NCBI GenBank assembly: GCA_963695405.1
Contig: CAVOGJ010000009.1
Span: 495,542 to 559,541, forward strand
DNA length: 64,000 nucleotides
Direction of reading: 5' to 3'
Source of the DNA: CAVOGJ01 sp963695405
Lineage (GTDB): Bacteria; Planctomycetota; Planctomycetia; Pirellulales; Pirellulaceae
Shown here: positions 7,802 through 17,537 of the stretch, one piece after another
How positions within the stretch are numbered: the stretch's first letter is position 1
How the letters are laid out: every line of letters begins with the position of its first letter
Translations under genes and position numbers: made by a program
Notes under the pieces: model-generated
What the model was told of the DNA's origin: nothing
Seen by the model: the letters and a program-made list of their open reading frames with translations, nothing else
Database searches by the model: none

Positions 7802-8617
7802 TCAAAGAGACTCCGTTGAAAAATCGACTTCGTGGCCTGCCCGTGTGCAATAGGCCGCCAGGACCCGCAGATCGAGGTCCTCACTCAAGAAAATCACGCC
7901 GCCATCGGCCAATACGGCTTGAGCTCCTCCCGCATGCTGGCTGCGGATATCGTTCTCCCAAACGGGCGCCGCGTTGATGGGGAAGGCCTGATCGAACAGG
8001 TTGCGGCCATTGATCCATTGTCCGTCGGTAAAGCCGGTGTCCTCGGCCACAAGCAGCGTTTTGGCCAGACCGTCGGAAATATGCTTTGCGGCGAGTGCGC
8101 GATCGTAGAGCATTGACCCCTTGGGCGGATCATTTGCGGACATTAAGCGTTCCCCATAGATGCCGCCGTAATCGCAGGGGCCGCGGCCGTCGACCAGTCG
8201 CAGGCCGCGGGTGCCAGTGGGGCAGACGAACACCGGGAGGAGGGTGGCGGCCGCCGCAGCGTTGGCCGGACTGTCAAAAGGTTGCTCAGTATCCAGCAAT
8301 TCATAGAGCGGCGATTCGTCGAGGTACGGCAGCAGCCAGACGCACCAGGCAAGTTGACGGTTGGTCGTGTTCCCGTACGGCCGCCATTCGATCCCGCCGG
8401 GTGGAAAAGTTCCCTGCTGCGCCAGATGGCCGTGCATCGCGAGACCGATTTGCCGCAGGTGGTTTTGGCAGCTGGTCCGGTGGGCCGCGGCCCGTGCGGA
8501 CTGGACACTTGGCAGCAGCAGCGCGATCAGGGAGCCAAGGATGGCCATCACGACCAGCAGTTCGATCAGCGTCATGCCGCGTCTGCCGCGGCTTACTGCG
8601 TTTACTTGCACGGTCAT
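7802..8617 (-). CDS. DUF1559 pseudopilin-like protein, riboswitch-proximal
   Basis: From the ATG at 8617 (about 271 residues) the protein starts MTVQVNAVSRGRRGMTLIEL and continues with the type IV pilin-like helix LLVVMAILGSLIALLLP, a G/MTLIE processing site for a prepilin peptidase. It has the DUF1559 hallmarks: CQNHLRQIGLAMHGH after the helix and an H-x9-DG motif (QHAGGAQAVLADGG) near the end. A longer GTG-started frame reaches 8713 but adds only an unlikely Arg-rich leader. It is the first gene after the cobalamin riboswitch. DUF1559 proteins are abundant in planctomycetes; their job is unknown, and a surface or secretion-related scaffold is assumed. Confidence 0.88.
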   Translation of the reverse strand: MTVQVNAVSRGRRGMTLIELLVVMAILGSLIALLLPSVQSARAAAHRTSCQNHLRQIGLAMHGHLAQQGTFPPGGIEWRPYGNTTNRQLAWCVWLLPYLDESPLYELLDTEQPFDSPANAAAAATLLPVFVCPTGTRGLRLVDGRGPCDYGGIYGERLMSANDPPKGSMLYDRALAAKHISDGLAKTLLVAEDTGFTDGQWINGRNLFDQAFPINAAPVWENDIRSQHAGGAQAVLADGGVIFLSEDLDLRVLAAYCTRAGHEVDFSTESL

Positions 8618-8780
8618 CCGACGTCGGCGCGGCGGCCTGGATTCATCACCAACGCGAAGCGCGGCTTGCTCCGACCGGAACCGGGCTGCCGTGACTCCAC
8701 TCGACTCCAGCACCGAATAGCGTCGCCAGGGTTTTACGATGACGAAGCGATCTCGTCCCTCGCGAGATTCACATCTAATG

Positions 8781-8960
8781 CGCTGGCAGGTCTTCTGACT
8801 TCAAGGCTCATTCCCACCGCCTTCTCGCGACCCGGACGGACCGCAATGGCGTCAAAGAAATGTGGGAATTCTGCACCAAGTTACAGCGGCGGGGCCGTCC
8901 CGGAATTACACCGGGTTCCCTTTTTGTCGATGTGACAAGCTGCCCCATCGACCACCAGCG
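8781..8960 (-). promoter_or_regulatory. Cobalamin riboswitch (AdoCbl/B12 box class)
   Basis: Read on the minus strand the region has the full cobalamin aptamer signature in order: GGGAACCCGGTGTAATTCCG, GGACGGCCCCGCCGCTGTAA (the B12 box core CCGCNRCTGTAA), a variable arm containing CTTGGTGCAGAATTCCCACA, GCGGTGGGAATGAGCC, and the closing AGTCAGAAGACCTGCC. The aptamer ends about 160 bases before the ATG of the DUF1559 gene. Between them is a short hairpin (ATCTCG, 7-base loop, CGAGAT) without a T tract, so regulation is more likely at translation or by Rho than by a classic terminator. In the known family, B12 binding switches off the downstream operon, usually B12 uptake, synthesis or B12-independent isozymes. 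Confidence 0.95.
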
Positions 8961-9029
8961 CCCAACGCCCGGAGAGCATAGCGAATGACGGCCTGGTCGT
9001 CCAGCGTTCGCGGCAAGTCGGTCACCGTC

Positions 9030-9069
9030 AAAAAACCGAGCCTCACCGGGCTGCCGCCGCGGGAGGCTC
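9030..9069 (-). terminator. Intrinsic terminator of the sigma factor gene
   Basis: On the minus strand: GAGCCTC, an 18-base GC-rich loop that can pair further, GAGGCTC, then GG and six T. It lies about 50 bases after the stop of the sigma-70 gene and before the leftward riboswitch operon, so it separates the two transcripts. Confidence 0.75.
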
Positions 9070-9117
9070 AGTATGTTCAGGCGAATCGCTGGCGAGTTTC
9101 AGAATCGCTGGCGAGAT

Positions 9118-10662
9118 TTAATCGAGGAAACCAACCAGTTCCTGGCTGCGGCTGGGTTGCTGGAGCTTTCGCACGGCCTTGGCCTCGATCTGGCGGATCC
9201 GTTCGCGGGTGACTTTGAAGATGTGTCCCACTTCTTCCAGCGTATAGCTGTAGCCATCTCCCAGGCCGTAGCGGAGCTTGATGATTTCTCGCTCGCGGTA
9301 GCTAAGGGTTTTTAGGACGCGGTTGATGCGTGAACGCAACATTTCCTGCGAAGCGCCGCTGGACGGATTCTCCGCACCCGAATCGGGCAGCAAGTCGCCG
9401 AATTGGCTATCCTCGCTGTTGCCGACCGGTCGATCGAGACTGATCGGGTAGCGGCTCATCGCCAAGACCCGACGCGCTTCCTCGACCGTCGTTTGTGCCC
9501 GACGAGCCGTCTCTTCCATCGTCGGCTCGCGGCCCAGCTCCTGCAATAACTGCCTCGCGACATTGCGGACCCGCGACATCGTCTCGACCATATGGACCGG
9601 AATGCGAATCGTACGGCTCTGGTCGGCAACGGCACGCGTGATGGCTTGCCGAATCCACCAGGTAGCGTAGGTGCAAAACTTGAAACCCCGACGGTATTCA
9701 AACTTGTCGACCGCCCGCATCAAGCCCGCATTTCCTTCTTGGATCAAGTCGAGGAAGCTCAGGCCTCGATTGCGGTATTTCTTGGCGATCGAGACGACCA
9801 GCCGCAGGTTTCCCTCAGACAACTCGCGTTTCGCCTGCTGATATTCCGAGTAGACGCGTTTCAGATATTTGACGGAATTCTTCAAGCTGCTCGGCGAGGC
9901 AAGGGTTGCCAGCAAGATCGTCCGGTACTCTTCCACCAGTTCCTGGCGGTCGGCGGGCGAACCCTTCGATTTCTTGTGCGCGTCAATCTTGGCCTTCAAT
10001 TCGGTGATCCGCGCTGTGAACTGCTCGAGCACCGGAATCATCGATTCTAAGCGATGCGTACGCAAACCCAGCTCTTCAATCAGACGCACGGCACGGCGAC
10101 GCCGATGAGAAACGCGTCGCCAGGCGTCACGCCGCTCGGACTTCTTCGCGGAACGGCTCATCGCCAAGAGATAGTCTCGCCGATTCTGCTTCAAAAGGAT
10201 CTCGACAGTGCGGAGGTTGTGCGGAAGTCGGCCCAGGATTTGTTCTTTCTCCAAGCGATCCGTCACCGAGACCTGCACCGTGCGGTCAAAGGGGAGTTCT
10301 CCGAGATGGACCCGTTTGAGAATTTTAAAGGCGTGCTGAATCACATAGTCGTTTTCCAGCAAACGGCTGCGGAACTGTTGGCGGGTATCTTCGATTTTCT
10401 TGGCGAGCCGAATTTCCTCCTGCCGTGTCAGCAAGGGAATTTCACCCATCTGCGTCAAGTACATCCGCACCGGATCGTCCGACCAGGAATCGATGTCGGC
10501 TACGAGTTCGTCCGGCTTGGGGCCCTCATGATCATCGTCGTCCGACTCGACATCGGCTTGCGAATCGAGGTTGTCAGTGTCTGTCGCGAACTTGGTTGAA
10601 TCGGTCGTTGTTCCCGTCGCGTCGTCTTCGAAGTCGTGATCGAGCAGAATCGTGTTATGCAA
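9118..10662 (-). CDS. rpoD: Principal sigma-70 factor (RpoD/SigA)
   Basis: About 514 residues from the TTG at 10662, chosen because TAGGAG lies 8 bases upstream; the longer frame has no such site. An acidic N-terminus is followed by region 1.2 (DPVRMYLTQMGEIPLLTRQEE), a variable basic insert, region 2 (GNLRLVVSIAKKYRNRGLSF, DLIQEGNAGLMRAVDKFEYR, CTYATWWIRQAITRA), region 3 (IPVHMVETMSRVRNVARQL) and region 4 (LSYREREIIKLRYGLGDG, TLEEVGHIFKVTRERIRQIE). This is a group 1 housekeeping sigma factor that directs RNA polymerase to -35/-10 promoters. It is transcribed alone, with a terminator at 9030. Confidence 0.95.
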   Translation of the reverse strand: MHNTILLDHDFEDDATGTTTDSTKFATDTDNLDSQADVESDDDDHEGPKPDELVADIDSWSDDPVRMYLTQMGEIPLLTRQEEIRLAKKIEDTRQQFRSRLLENDYVIQHAFKILKRVHLGELPFDRTVQVSVTDRLEKEQILGRLPHNLRTVEILLKQNRRDYLLAMSRSAKKSERRDAWRRVSHRRRRAVRLIEELGLRTHRLESMIPVLEQFTARITELKAKIDAHKKSKGSPADRQELVEEYRTILLATLASPSSLKNSVKYLKRVYSEYQQAKRELSEGNLRLVVSIAKKYRNRGLSFLDLIQEGNAGLMRAVDKFEYRRGFKFCTYATWWIRQAITRAVADQSRTIRIPVHMVETMSRVRNVARQLLQELGREPTMEETARRAQTTVEEARRVLAMSRYPISLDRPVGNSEDSQFGDLLPDSGAENPSSGASQEMLRSRINRVLKTLSYREREIIKLRYGLGDGYSYTLEEVGHIFKVTRERIRQIEAKAVRKLQQPSRSQELVGFLD

Positions 10663-11695
10663 TTTGGGTGCTCCTAAATTGTCGCAGCAACGCTGCAACG
10701 GCTTTCTCACTGTTGGCTTTTTCTCACTCGGCAAACATTCTCAGCGTGATGTCGCGGAGGCCCGATTCGTCCCTCCCGCATTCAGCCATCGATCGTCTGA
10801 CAATTGCCCCGCACTATGCAAATCTACATGCGCCTTTAATATTGTCGCGCCCCGCAAATCATTTGCGAGGAAATTGCGCGATCAACCTCTCTAGCGATCC
10901 GCGTGACTTTTCCGGTAAGGAAAACCCGGTAGGAGTATCGTGCGAGCGGGCCGATCGGTTTGCTTTACCACCTTCGCCTATGACCTCGCCTATCGCGTCC
11001 CGTTGTGGTCCCCAAACGCCGCTGCGACGTCTTGCGAAGGTATCCGACCGTATACCCGGTCCCCGCCGCAAACCGATGCACGACAAGGTGAGAAACAGAC
11101 GGCTGCGACTTTCTACAGGAATCAGTACAGGAATCAGTGACGGTTCCCACCATCTTGGCGGGAGCCAGTGCATGTGGGCCAATCGTATGGGTACGACGGC
11201 TAGAGGCAAGTCACCGAAGCCAAGCGCCGACACCAGAGGCAGCTTTTCACCCGCTCGCTTTCACCTCCCGCCGGGGTATCCCCAGTCAGACTCACTCGTT
11301 GGCCCGTGCAGAGAGGGCGACCGATAGGTAGGATTCGGTCGGGTCGCTCTCTCCTGTCGCTTTCGCTCTCTGCTGTCGCTATCGCGAAGTCCTGTCGCTT
11401 TCGCGAACATGCAAGCATGATGGCACGGGTCCCCGCCCGCTCACCACGCCACCCTCGCTAAAATTGTAATCACACCCTTGATCGGGTCTAGTGCCGGAGC
11501 CGACTCAACCTGCAAGATCCTTCGCTTTTTCAAGGCCATCCAGTGGCACGTTGCGGCCAGTCGGCCGGCATCGCGCGGGTTGCTGGCGATCCGCGGCCCG
11601 ATTAGCATCACGGCCAGGGGGCTTGTCGTGGTCTCCCGTCTCGCGCGTTTCCTCGGCACTTCACGCATTTTCGTCGCTAGTAGCGAGTTTTTTAT
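10663..11695. other. Gene-free stretch upstream of the sigma factor gene
   Basis: About 1 kb without a convincing gene; the open frames have no coherent composition and overlap on several strands. It includes the ribosome binding site of the sigma gene, a direct repeat (CAGGAATCAGTA, CAGGAATCAGTG near 11118-11140) and the low-complexity block at 11345-11405. It may hold the long 5' leader of the sigma mRNA. I see no recognised RNA family. Confidence 0.5.
11345..11405. repeat. Short degenerate repeat block (CTGTCGCTTTCGC units)
   Basis: Units CTGTCGCTTTCGC, CTGTCGCTATCGCG and CTGTCGCTTTCGCG follow one another with short spacers. Each is partly self-complementary (TCGCTATCGCGA type), so the RNA could fold. 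No function is known to me. Confidence 0.5.
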
Positions 11696-12256
11696 ATGAG
11701 TGAGCAGTATTTGCTTGAATGCGAGTGCGGTCGCGGAATGATGGTGCGACCTCGGCACGCGGGTGAGACGCGGGATTGTCCCTGTGGTCGCCGAGTGGAG
11801 GTCCCCAGTTTGAGGGGATTGCAAGCCTTGCCTCAAGTGGACGACGAGATTCCTGCCGTCCCAGCGATACGACGCTGGACGCTTGGTCATGGAGTGACGT
11901 TCGCCATTGCCGTCCCGCTGCTGTTAATATCGGCCGGCGTCGCGGGCCGTTCTCTATACCTTCATCGGAAGTTTCAGATGCCCACGCCGACGCTGCAGGA
12001 TGTACTGGCATATCACGAAGATCCCATCATCCGCGCCGACATCGACCAGATGACGGCCACGCAAACGCTGGAAGCGGTTTGGAAGCCCCTCTTGAAGACC
12101 CCACGGCTGACGCGGGTCACACCTCCTCACATACTCATCGCCGAGTATCGACGGCAGCTCTGGCGGCAAGCGATGGTTGGCTTGGTCCTCGTGGCGGTGG
12201 GCTTGCTGGCAATCATGGCGACGCTGGTCAGTGCGGCTCGACACCGTGGGGGTTAG
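11696..12256 (+). CDS. Two-helix membrane protein with N-terminal Cys-rich ribbon
   Basis: A 186-residue protein. Residues 9-31 contain CECGRGMMVRPRHAGETRDCPCG, a CxC...CxC ribbon that probably binds zinc. A membrane helix (VTFAIAVPLLLISAGVAG) follows, then a ~70-residue soluble part and a second helix (AMVGLVLVAVGLLAIMATLV) near the end. Planctomycete genomes carry many such zinc-ribbon membrane proteins of unknown function. It is convergent with egtD (about 100 bases apart). Confidence 0.75.
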   Translation: MSEQYLLECECGRGMMVRPRHAGETRDCPCGRRVEVPSLRGLQALPQVDDEIPAVPAIRRWTLGHGVTFAIAVPLLLISAGVAGRSLYLHRKFQMPTPTLQDVLAYHEDPIIRADIDQMTATQTLEAVWKPLLKTPRLTRVTPPHILIAEYRRQLWRQAMVGLVLVAVGLLAIMATLVSAARHRGG

Positions 12257-12357
12257 GAACGGTCCCGTCCGTCGTCAGCCGCACCACTCGGTCCGCGAGT
12301 CGATCGAGACGGAACTTGGCTGAGAACGCCGAAGCTCGGACCGAACTCGGTGTGCGG

Positions 12358-13341
12358 CTAACTCAGAATGGCCAGGTGCAAGACGGCGAAATATTCGCGC
12401 TCATCGGTCCAAGCCTTGCGTAGGGTCAGCCCGGCTTTTTGGGCCAGTTTGGCGAAGCCGTCGATCGTGTACTTGTGCGAATACTCCGTATGCACCAGTT
12501 CGCCGGCGGCGAAGCGGAATTCACGTTCCGCGATTTGCACCGTCTGCTCACAGCGGCTGCGGAGATAAATCTCAATTCGTCCGCGGGCATCGTTATAAAA
12601 GGCATGGTGCTCGAATTGGCTCACGTCGATTTCGGAATCGACCAGTTCGCGGTCGATCCGATGCAGCAGATTCAAGTTGAATTCGGAGGTCACGCCTCGG
12701 CGATCGTTGTACGCCGCCTCGAGAACCTGGCGGTCTTTTTGCAAGTCGACACCGATCAGCAGCCCACCCGCGTGGCCGCACAGGTGGGAGATCTGGGCGA
12801 GCAGCGTTTCGGCTTGCGCCGGAAGGAGATTGCCGATCGTCGAGCCGGGAAAGTAGACGGCGACATGCGTGGGGGCCCGATTGGACTTGGGAAGAGGAAA
12901 TGGTTTGGTAAAGTCGGCGCAGACAGGCAGCACGTCCACATGAGCATAGTCGGCGGCAATCCGAGAGGCCGCCTTGCTGAGGTGACGGGCCGAAATGTCG
13001 ACGGGGACATACGCGACGGGGTCGGGCAAGTGGTCGAGGAGGATCCGAGTTTTTTGACTGCTACCGCTGCCATACTCAACCAACATGACGCCCGGTCCAA
13101 TCTGTTCGCCCATCTCGCCAGCGTACCGCTCCATGATCCGCTGCTCGGTTCGCGTCAGATAATATTCCTCCAGTTCGCAGATCTGATCAAACAGCTGCGA
13201 TCCTCGCTCGTTGTAGAAGTGCTTGCAAGGCAGTCGTTTAGGACAGGCGCTTAGTCCTCGCAGCACGTCTTGCTTAAAGTCTTCTCGCATCGCACCATCC
13301 GTCGGTTTCTGCATCGTCAGCGATGGGTCGGGCATGTTCAC
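12358..13341 (-). CDS. egtD: L-histidine N-alpha-methyltransferase (ergothioneine biosynthesis)
   Basis: About 327 residues from a GTG at 13341 that has AGAGGA 7 bases upstream; the ATG two codons later is the alternative, and a longer frame to 13488 adds an unlikely basic leader. EgtD features are clear: LPCKHFYNERGSQLFDQICE, YYLTRTEQRIM, VEYGSGSSQKTRILLDHL (SAM loop), YFPGSTIGNL and GLLIGVDLQKD. The enzyme trimethylates histidine to hercynine with three SAM. It diverges from the ABC transporter operon at 13558 and, with egtB at 16201, brackets it. Confidence 0.93.
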   Translation of the reverse strand: MNMPDPSLTMQKPTDGAMREDFKQDVLRGLSACPKRLPCKHFYNERGSQLFDQICELEEYYLTRTEQRIMERYAGEMGEQIGPGVMLVEYGSGSSQKTRILLDHLPDPVAYVPVDISARHLSKAASRIAADYAHVDVLPVCADFTKPFPLPKSNRAPTHVAVYFPGSTIGNLLPAQAETLLAQISHLCGHAGGLLIGVDLQKDRQVLEAAYNDRRGVTSEFNLNLLHRIDRELVDSEIDVSQFEHHAFYNDARGRIEIYLRSRCEQTVQIAEREFRFAAGELVHTEYSHKYTIDGFAKLAQKAGLTLRKAWTDEREYFAVLHLAILS

Positions 13342-13557
13342 TGTCGTGTCCTCTTCGCCGCCAAGGCGCGGCCTGAGAGTGCGGTGAGGGAAATCGGGAC
13401 GGGGCTTGGCGAGTCGAGATGAGTCGATCCACTCCCGGCCGTCGGTCTTCGGGACAAACGTATCTCGGCCGAGGCGAAACACGGACAAGTGGCGGTGAGC
13501 GTCCCAGGACCATTGGTCCCAGTATTGCCGAAGCTCGAATTCATGGTAAGAACACGC

Positions 13558-14301
13558 ATGATTTGTCTAGAACAAGTGTGCATGCGGTTTGGCCCGCAAA
13601 CCGTGGTGGAAAACGTCTCTTGCACCGTCACTCAAGGCCAAACGCTGGTCCTCATCGGACCGAGCGGCTGTGGCAAGTCGACGCTCCTGAGGCTAATTGC
13701 CGGTCTGCTCACGGCGTCCAGCGGCAGTATTGCCGTGGACGGAATTAAGGTAAGCCCTGCGACACGAGCCGCCGTACGTAATCGGCTCGGCTACGTCATT
13801 CAGGACGGTGGTCTTTTTCCACATCTTTCGGCCGCGGATAATATCCGGGTGACGGCCAAGTTTCGCGGCCTTACCCCGGCCGCCACCGCACGTCGTCTGG
13901 CCGAATTGACGGAACTGACGCATTTTCCCCGGGCAGCGCTCGATCGCTTTCCTTCCCAATTATCTGGCGGTCAACGCCAACGTGTCGGTTTGATGCGGGC
14001 CTTGCTCCCCTCCCCAGACATTCTCTTATTGGACGAGCCGCTCGGTGCTCTTGATCCCATGGTGCGATACGAATTGCAACGAGATTTGCGTGAGATTTTC
14101 CGCTCACTTGCACGGACGGTGGTCTTTGTGACACACGATCTTCACGAAGCCGACTATTTTGCCGATGAGATCGTTCTGCTTCGCAATGGTCGCATCGAGC
14201 AGCGTGGGACGAGCGGCGATTTGTTCCGAGAGCCGTCCTCCGAATTTGTCACCAAGTTTCTGCAGGCCCAGCGGGCCACCGATTTTGGGACGACATCATG
14301 A
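13558..14301 (+). CDS. ABC transporter ATPase, osmoprotectant/EgtV type
   Basis: About 247 residues from the ATG at 13558 (GGTAAG upstream; the earlier ATG at 13543 is also possible). Walker A is GPSGCGKST, the Q-loop VIQDGGLFPHL, the signature LSGGQRQRVGLMRALL, Walker B ILLLDEPLGALDP and the switch His in VFVTHDLHEA. It belongs with glycine-betaine/choline/osmoprotectant importers but lacks the C-terminal CBS domains of OpuCA. Its stop overlaps the start of the permease gene (ATGA), so the two form one transporter. Placement between egtD and egtB suggests an ergothioneine (or hercynine) importer of the EgtUV kind. Confidence 0.9.
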   Translation: MICLEQVCMRFGPQTVVENVSCTVTQGQTLVLIGPSGCGKSTLLRLIAGLLTASSGSIAVDGIKVSPATRAAVRNRLGYVIQDGGLFPHLSAADNIRVTAKFRGLTPAATARRLAELTELTHFPRAALDRFPSQLSGGQRQRVGLMRALLPSPDILLLDEPLGALDPMVRYELQRDLREIFRSLARTVVFVTHDLHEADYFADEIVLLRNGRIEQRGTSGDLFREPSSEFVTKFLQAQRATDFGTTS

Positions 14302-15809
14302 GGCGCTGGCTGCTGATCGCACTGATCGCGTGCGCGGCTTTTGTCCCAACGTGTCGATCTCGTTCCGACTTTCGCGTTGGTTCCAAGAAATTCACTGAAT
14401 CCGTGATTCTGGGTGAGATGCTTGCCGACCTACTACGCCAGGCGGGATTTTCGGTACAGCATCTCCAGGAGTTGGGTGGATCAAGGCTGCTATTTGAGGC
14501 CCTGCGGGCCGGAGATATCGATGCCTATCTGGAATACACCGGTACACTCGTGCAGGAACTTTTCGTGGACCAAGACGTCAGCAGTCCCGAACTGCTTGAA
14601 CAGGCACTTGCCCGCCAGCGCCTCCGCATCAGTCGACCGCTGGGTTTCAACAATACCTACGCCTTGGGAATGCGCCGCGAGCGAGCCAGCGAGTTGGCCA
14701 TTTCACGGATCTCCGACCTCCGGCGGCACCCCGACTTGCGTTTGGGATTTAGCAGCGAATTTACGCAGCGGAAAGATGGTTGGGTCGGGTTGCAAGCAGC
14801 CTACGGGCTGAACTCCGCTCAGGTTACCGGACTCGATCACGACATTGCCTATCGCCAGCTTCAGCAAGGGCAGATCGATGTCATCGATATCTACACGACC
14901 GATGCGAAGATACGCGAGTTGGATCTGGCGGTCTTGGCGGATGACCGCGGGTTCTTCCCGCGCTACGAAGCGGTGGTCCTTTATCGAGAGCCGTGGTACG
15001 AGAGACCGCGTGTCAGGCAAGCGTTGACGAGATTGGAGGATCAGATCGATGCAGCCACGATGGCAGGGCTGAATTATCGGGTCGAGGTGGACGGGGACCT
15101 CGAAGCGATGGTCGCGGGCGAATTCCTGCTCGACCGGTTGGGGATCACGTCGCAAGCGCGCCCGCCGACGATGTGGGAAGAGATCGCCACGCGCAGTCGG
15201 GAACACCTGGACTTGGTGCGCCGTTCGTTATTGCCCGCGATCCTGGTGGGGATTCCGCTCGGAATCTTGGCCACGAAGCGAAAGTGGCTCGGGCAATTGC
15301 TGCTGGGAGGGGTGGGGATCATCCAAACGATTCCCGCCCTGGCGCTGCTGGTGTTGCTGTTGCCGGTGACGCATGGGCTCGGCCTCGACAGCGTGGGCAC
15401 CGGATCGGGCACTGCCGTGCTGGCACTCTTCCTCTACAGCTTGCTACCGATTGTGCGCAACACCCACGCGGGCCTGGAAGCGATTGACCCGGGGATTCGC
15501 GAATCGGCCGAGGTGCTCAACCTGCCGCCCCGTTTTCGGCTTTGGGAAATCGATCTCCCGTTGGCCTCGCGCTCGATTCTAGCGGGAATCAAGACCGCAG
15601 CCGTCATCAACGTCGGTTTCGCAACCTTAGGTGCTCTCGTCGGCGCCGGAGGATATGGGCAACCGATCCTGGCTGGCATCCGCCTGGCGGACACTGGGTT
15701 AATACTCCAGGGGGCGGTTCCGGCTGCGGTTCTGGCAGTCCTCGTCCAAGTGTCGTTCGAAGGCCTGGAACGATTTCTGGTGCCGGCGGGACTCCGGGGC
15801 GAACGTTAG
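14298..15809 (+). CDS. Substrate-binding protein fused to ABC permease (EgtU-like, inverted order)
   Basis: A 503-residue fusion. The N-terminus is a signal anchor (LLIALIACAAFVPTC) followed by an OpuAC/type II periplasmic binding domain (DFRVGSKKFTESVILGEMLA, DIDAYLEYTGTLVQEL, LGFNNTYALGM, IDVIDIYTTDAKI; about 25-285). The C-terminal ~210 residues are a BPD-type permease domain with five to six helices and the EAA-like loop NLPPRFRLWEIDLPLASRSI. In the known EgtU proteins the permease comes first and the binding domain last; here the order is reversed. The binding domain would sit in the periplasm tethered to the pore. Ergothioneine is inferred as substrate from the egt genes on both sides; betaine or choline remains possible. 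Confidence 0.88.
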   Translation: MRRWLLIALIACAAFVPTCRSRSDFRVGSKKFTESVILGEMLADLLRQAGFSVQHLQELGGSRLLFEALRAGDIDAYLEYTGTLVQELFVDQDVSSPELLEQALARQRLRISRPLGFNNTYALGMRRERASELAISRISDLRRHPDLRLGFSSEFTQRKDGWVGLQAAYGLNSAQVTGLDHDIAYRQLQQGQIDVIDIYTTDAKIRELDLAVLADDRGFFPRYEAVVLYREPWYERPRVRQALTRLEDQIDAATMAGLNYRVEVDGDLEAMVAGEFLLDRLGITSQARPPTMWEEIATRSREHLDLVRRSLLPAILVGIPLGILATKRKWLGQLLLGGVGIIQTIPALALLVLLLPVTHGLGLDSVGTGSGTAVLALFLYSLLPIVRNTHAGLEAIDPGIRESAEVLNLPPRFRLWEIDLPLASRSILAGIKTAAVINVGFATLGALVGAGGYGQPILAGIRLADTGLILQGAVPAAVLAVLVQVSFEGLERFLVPAGLRGER

Positions 15810-15919
15810 GTCGCAAGACGCAGCGGCCTTCGGTTGCCATCGCGTCGTGAATGCGGATACTGGCACGGAAGATCGCACTCGCGGTCCTGGCCGTGGACAA
15901 AAAAAAGAAAGGGCGACCC

Positions 15920-16200
15920 ATGCCTAAGGCCGTCTGGAATGGCGTGATCCTCGCGGAGTGCGAGGCGACGAAGTTGGTGGAAGGAACTCATTATTTTCCA
16001 CCCGAATCGCTCCAGCGAGAGCGTTTTCGTGCAAGTCCCCACACGACCGTCTGTGGTTGGAAGGGAACCGCAAATTATTACGATGTGGTCGTGGACGATA
16101 AGGTCAATGAGCAAGCGGCTTGGTATTATGCGGATCCCAAGCCGGAGGCGGCCAACATCAAGGGGCACATTGCCTTTTGGAAAGGTGTCGAAGTGCGGGC

Positions 16201-16204
<4 letters not shown>
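15920..16204 (+). CDS. DUF427 domain protein
   Basis: About 94 residues from the ATG at 15920 (AAAGGG upstream): MPKAVWNGVILAECEATKLV, EGTHYFPPES, TTVCGWKGTANYYDV and a closing HIAFWKGVEV. These are the conserved parts of the small DUF427 beta-rich domain, whose biochemical role is not established. Its stop overlaps the egtB ATG by four bases, so it is coupled to ergothioneine synthesis. The frame extends upstream to 15851 but that leader is unlikely to be translated. Confidence 0.85.
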
Positions 16205-17499
<1,295 letters not shown>

Positions 17500-17537
17500 T
17501 GGCGGTGGCTGCTCCTCATCCACCAGGCGAGCCGCCG

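Noticed and set aside
10425..11327. Long rightward open frame of about 300 codons
   Set aside because: It overlaps the sigma factor gene antisense, has no ribosome binding site and its composition is not protein-like.
11441..11890. Leftward 149-codon frame
   Set aside because: It overlaps the zinc-ribbon membrane protein gene antisense, has basic low-information composition and no ribosome binding site.
12439..13254. Rightward 271-codon frame inside egtD
   Set aside because: It is antisense to a clear egtD with conserved motifs.
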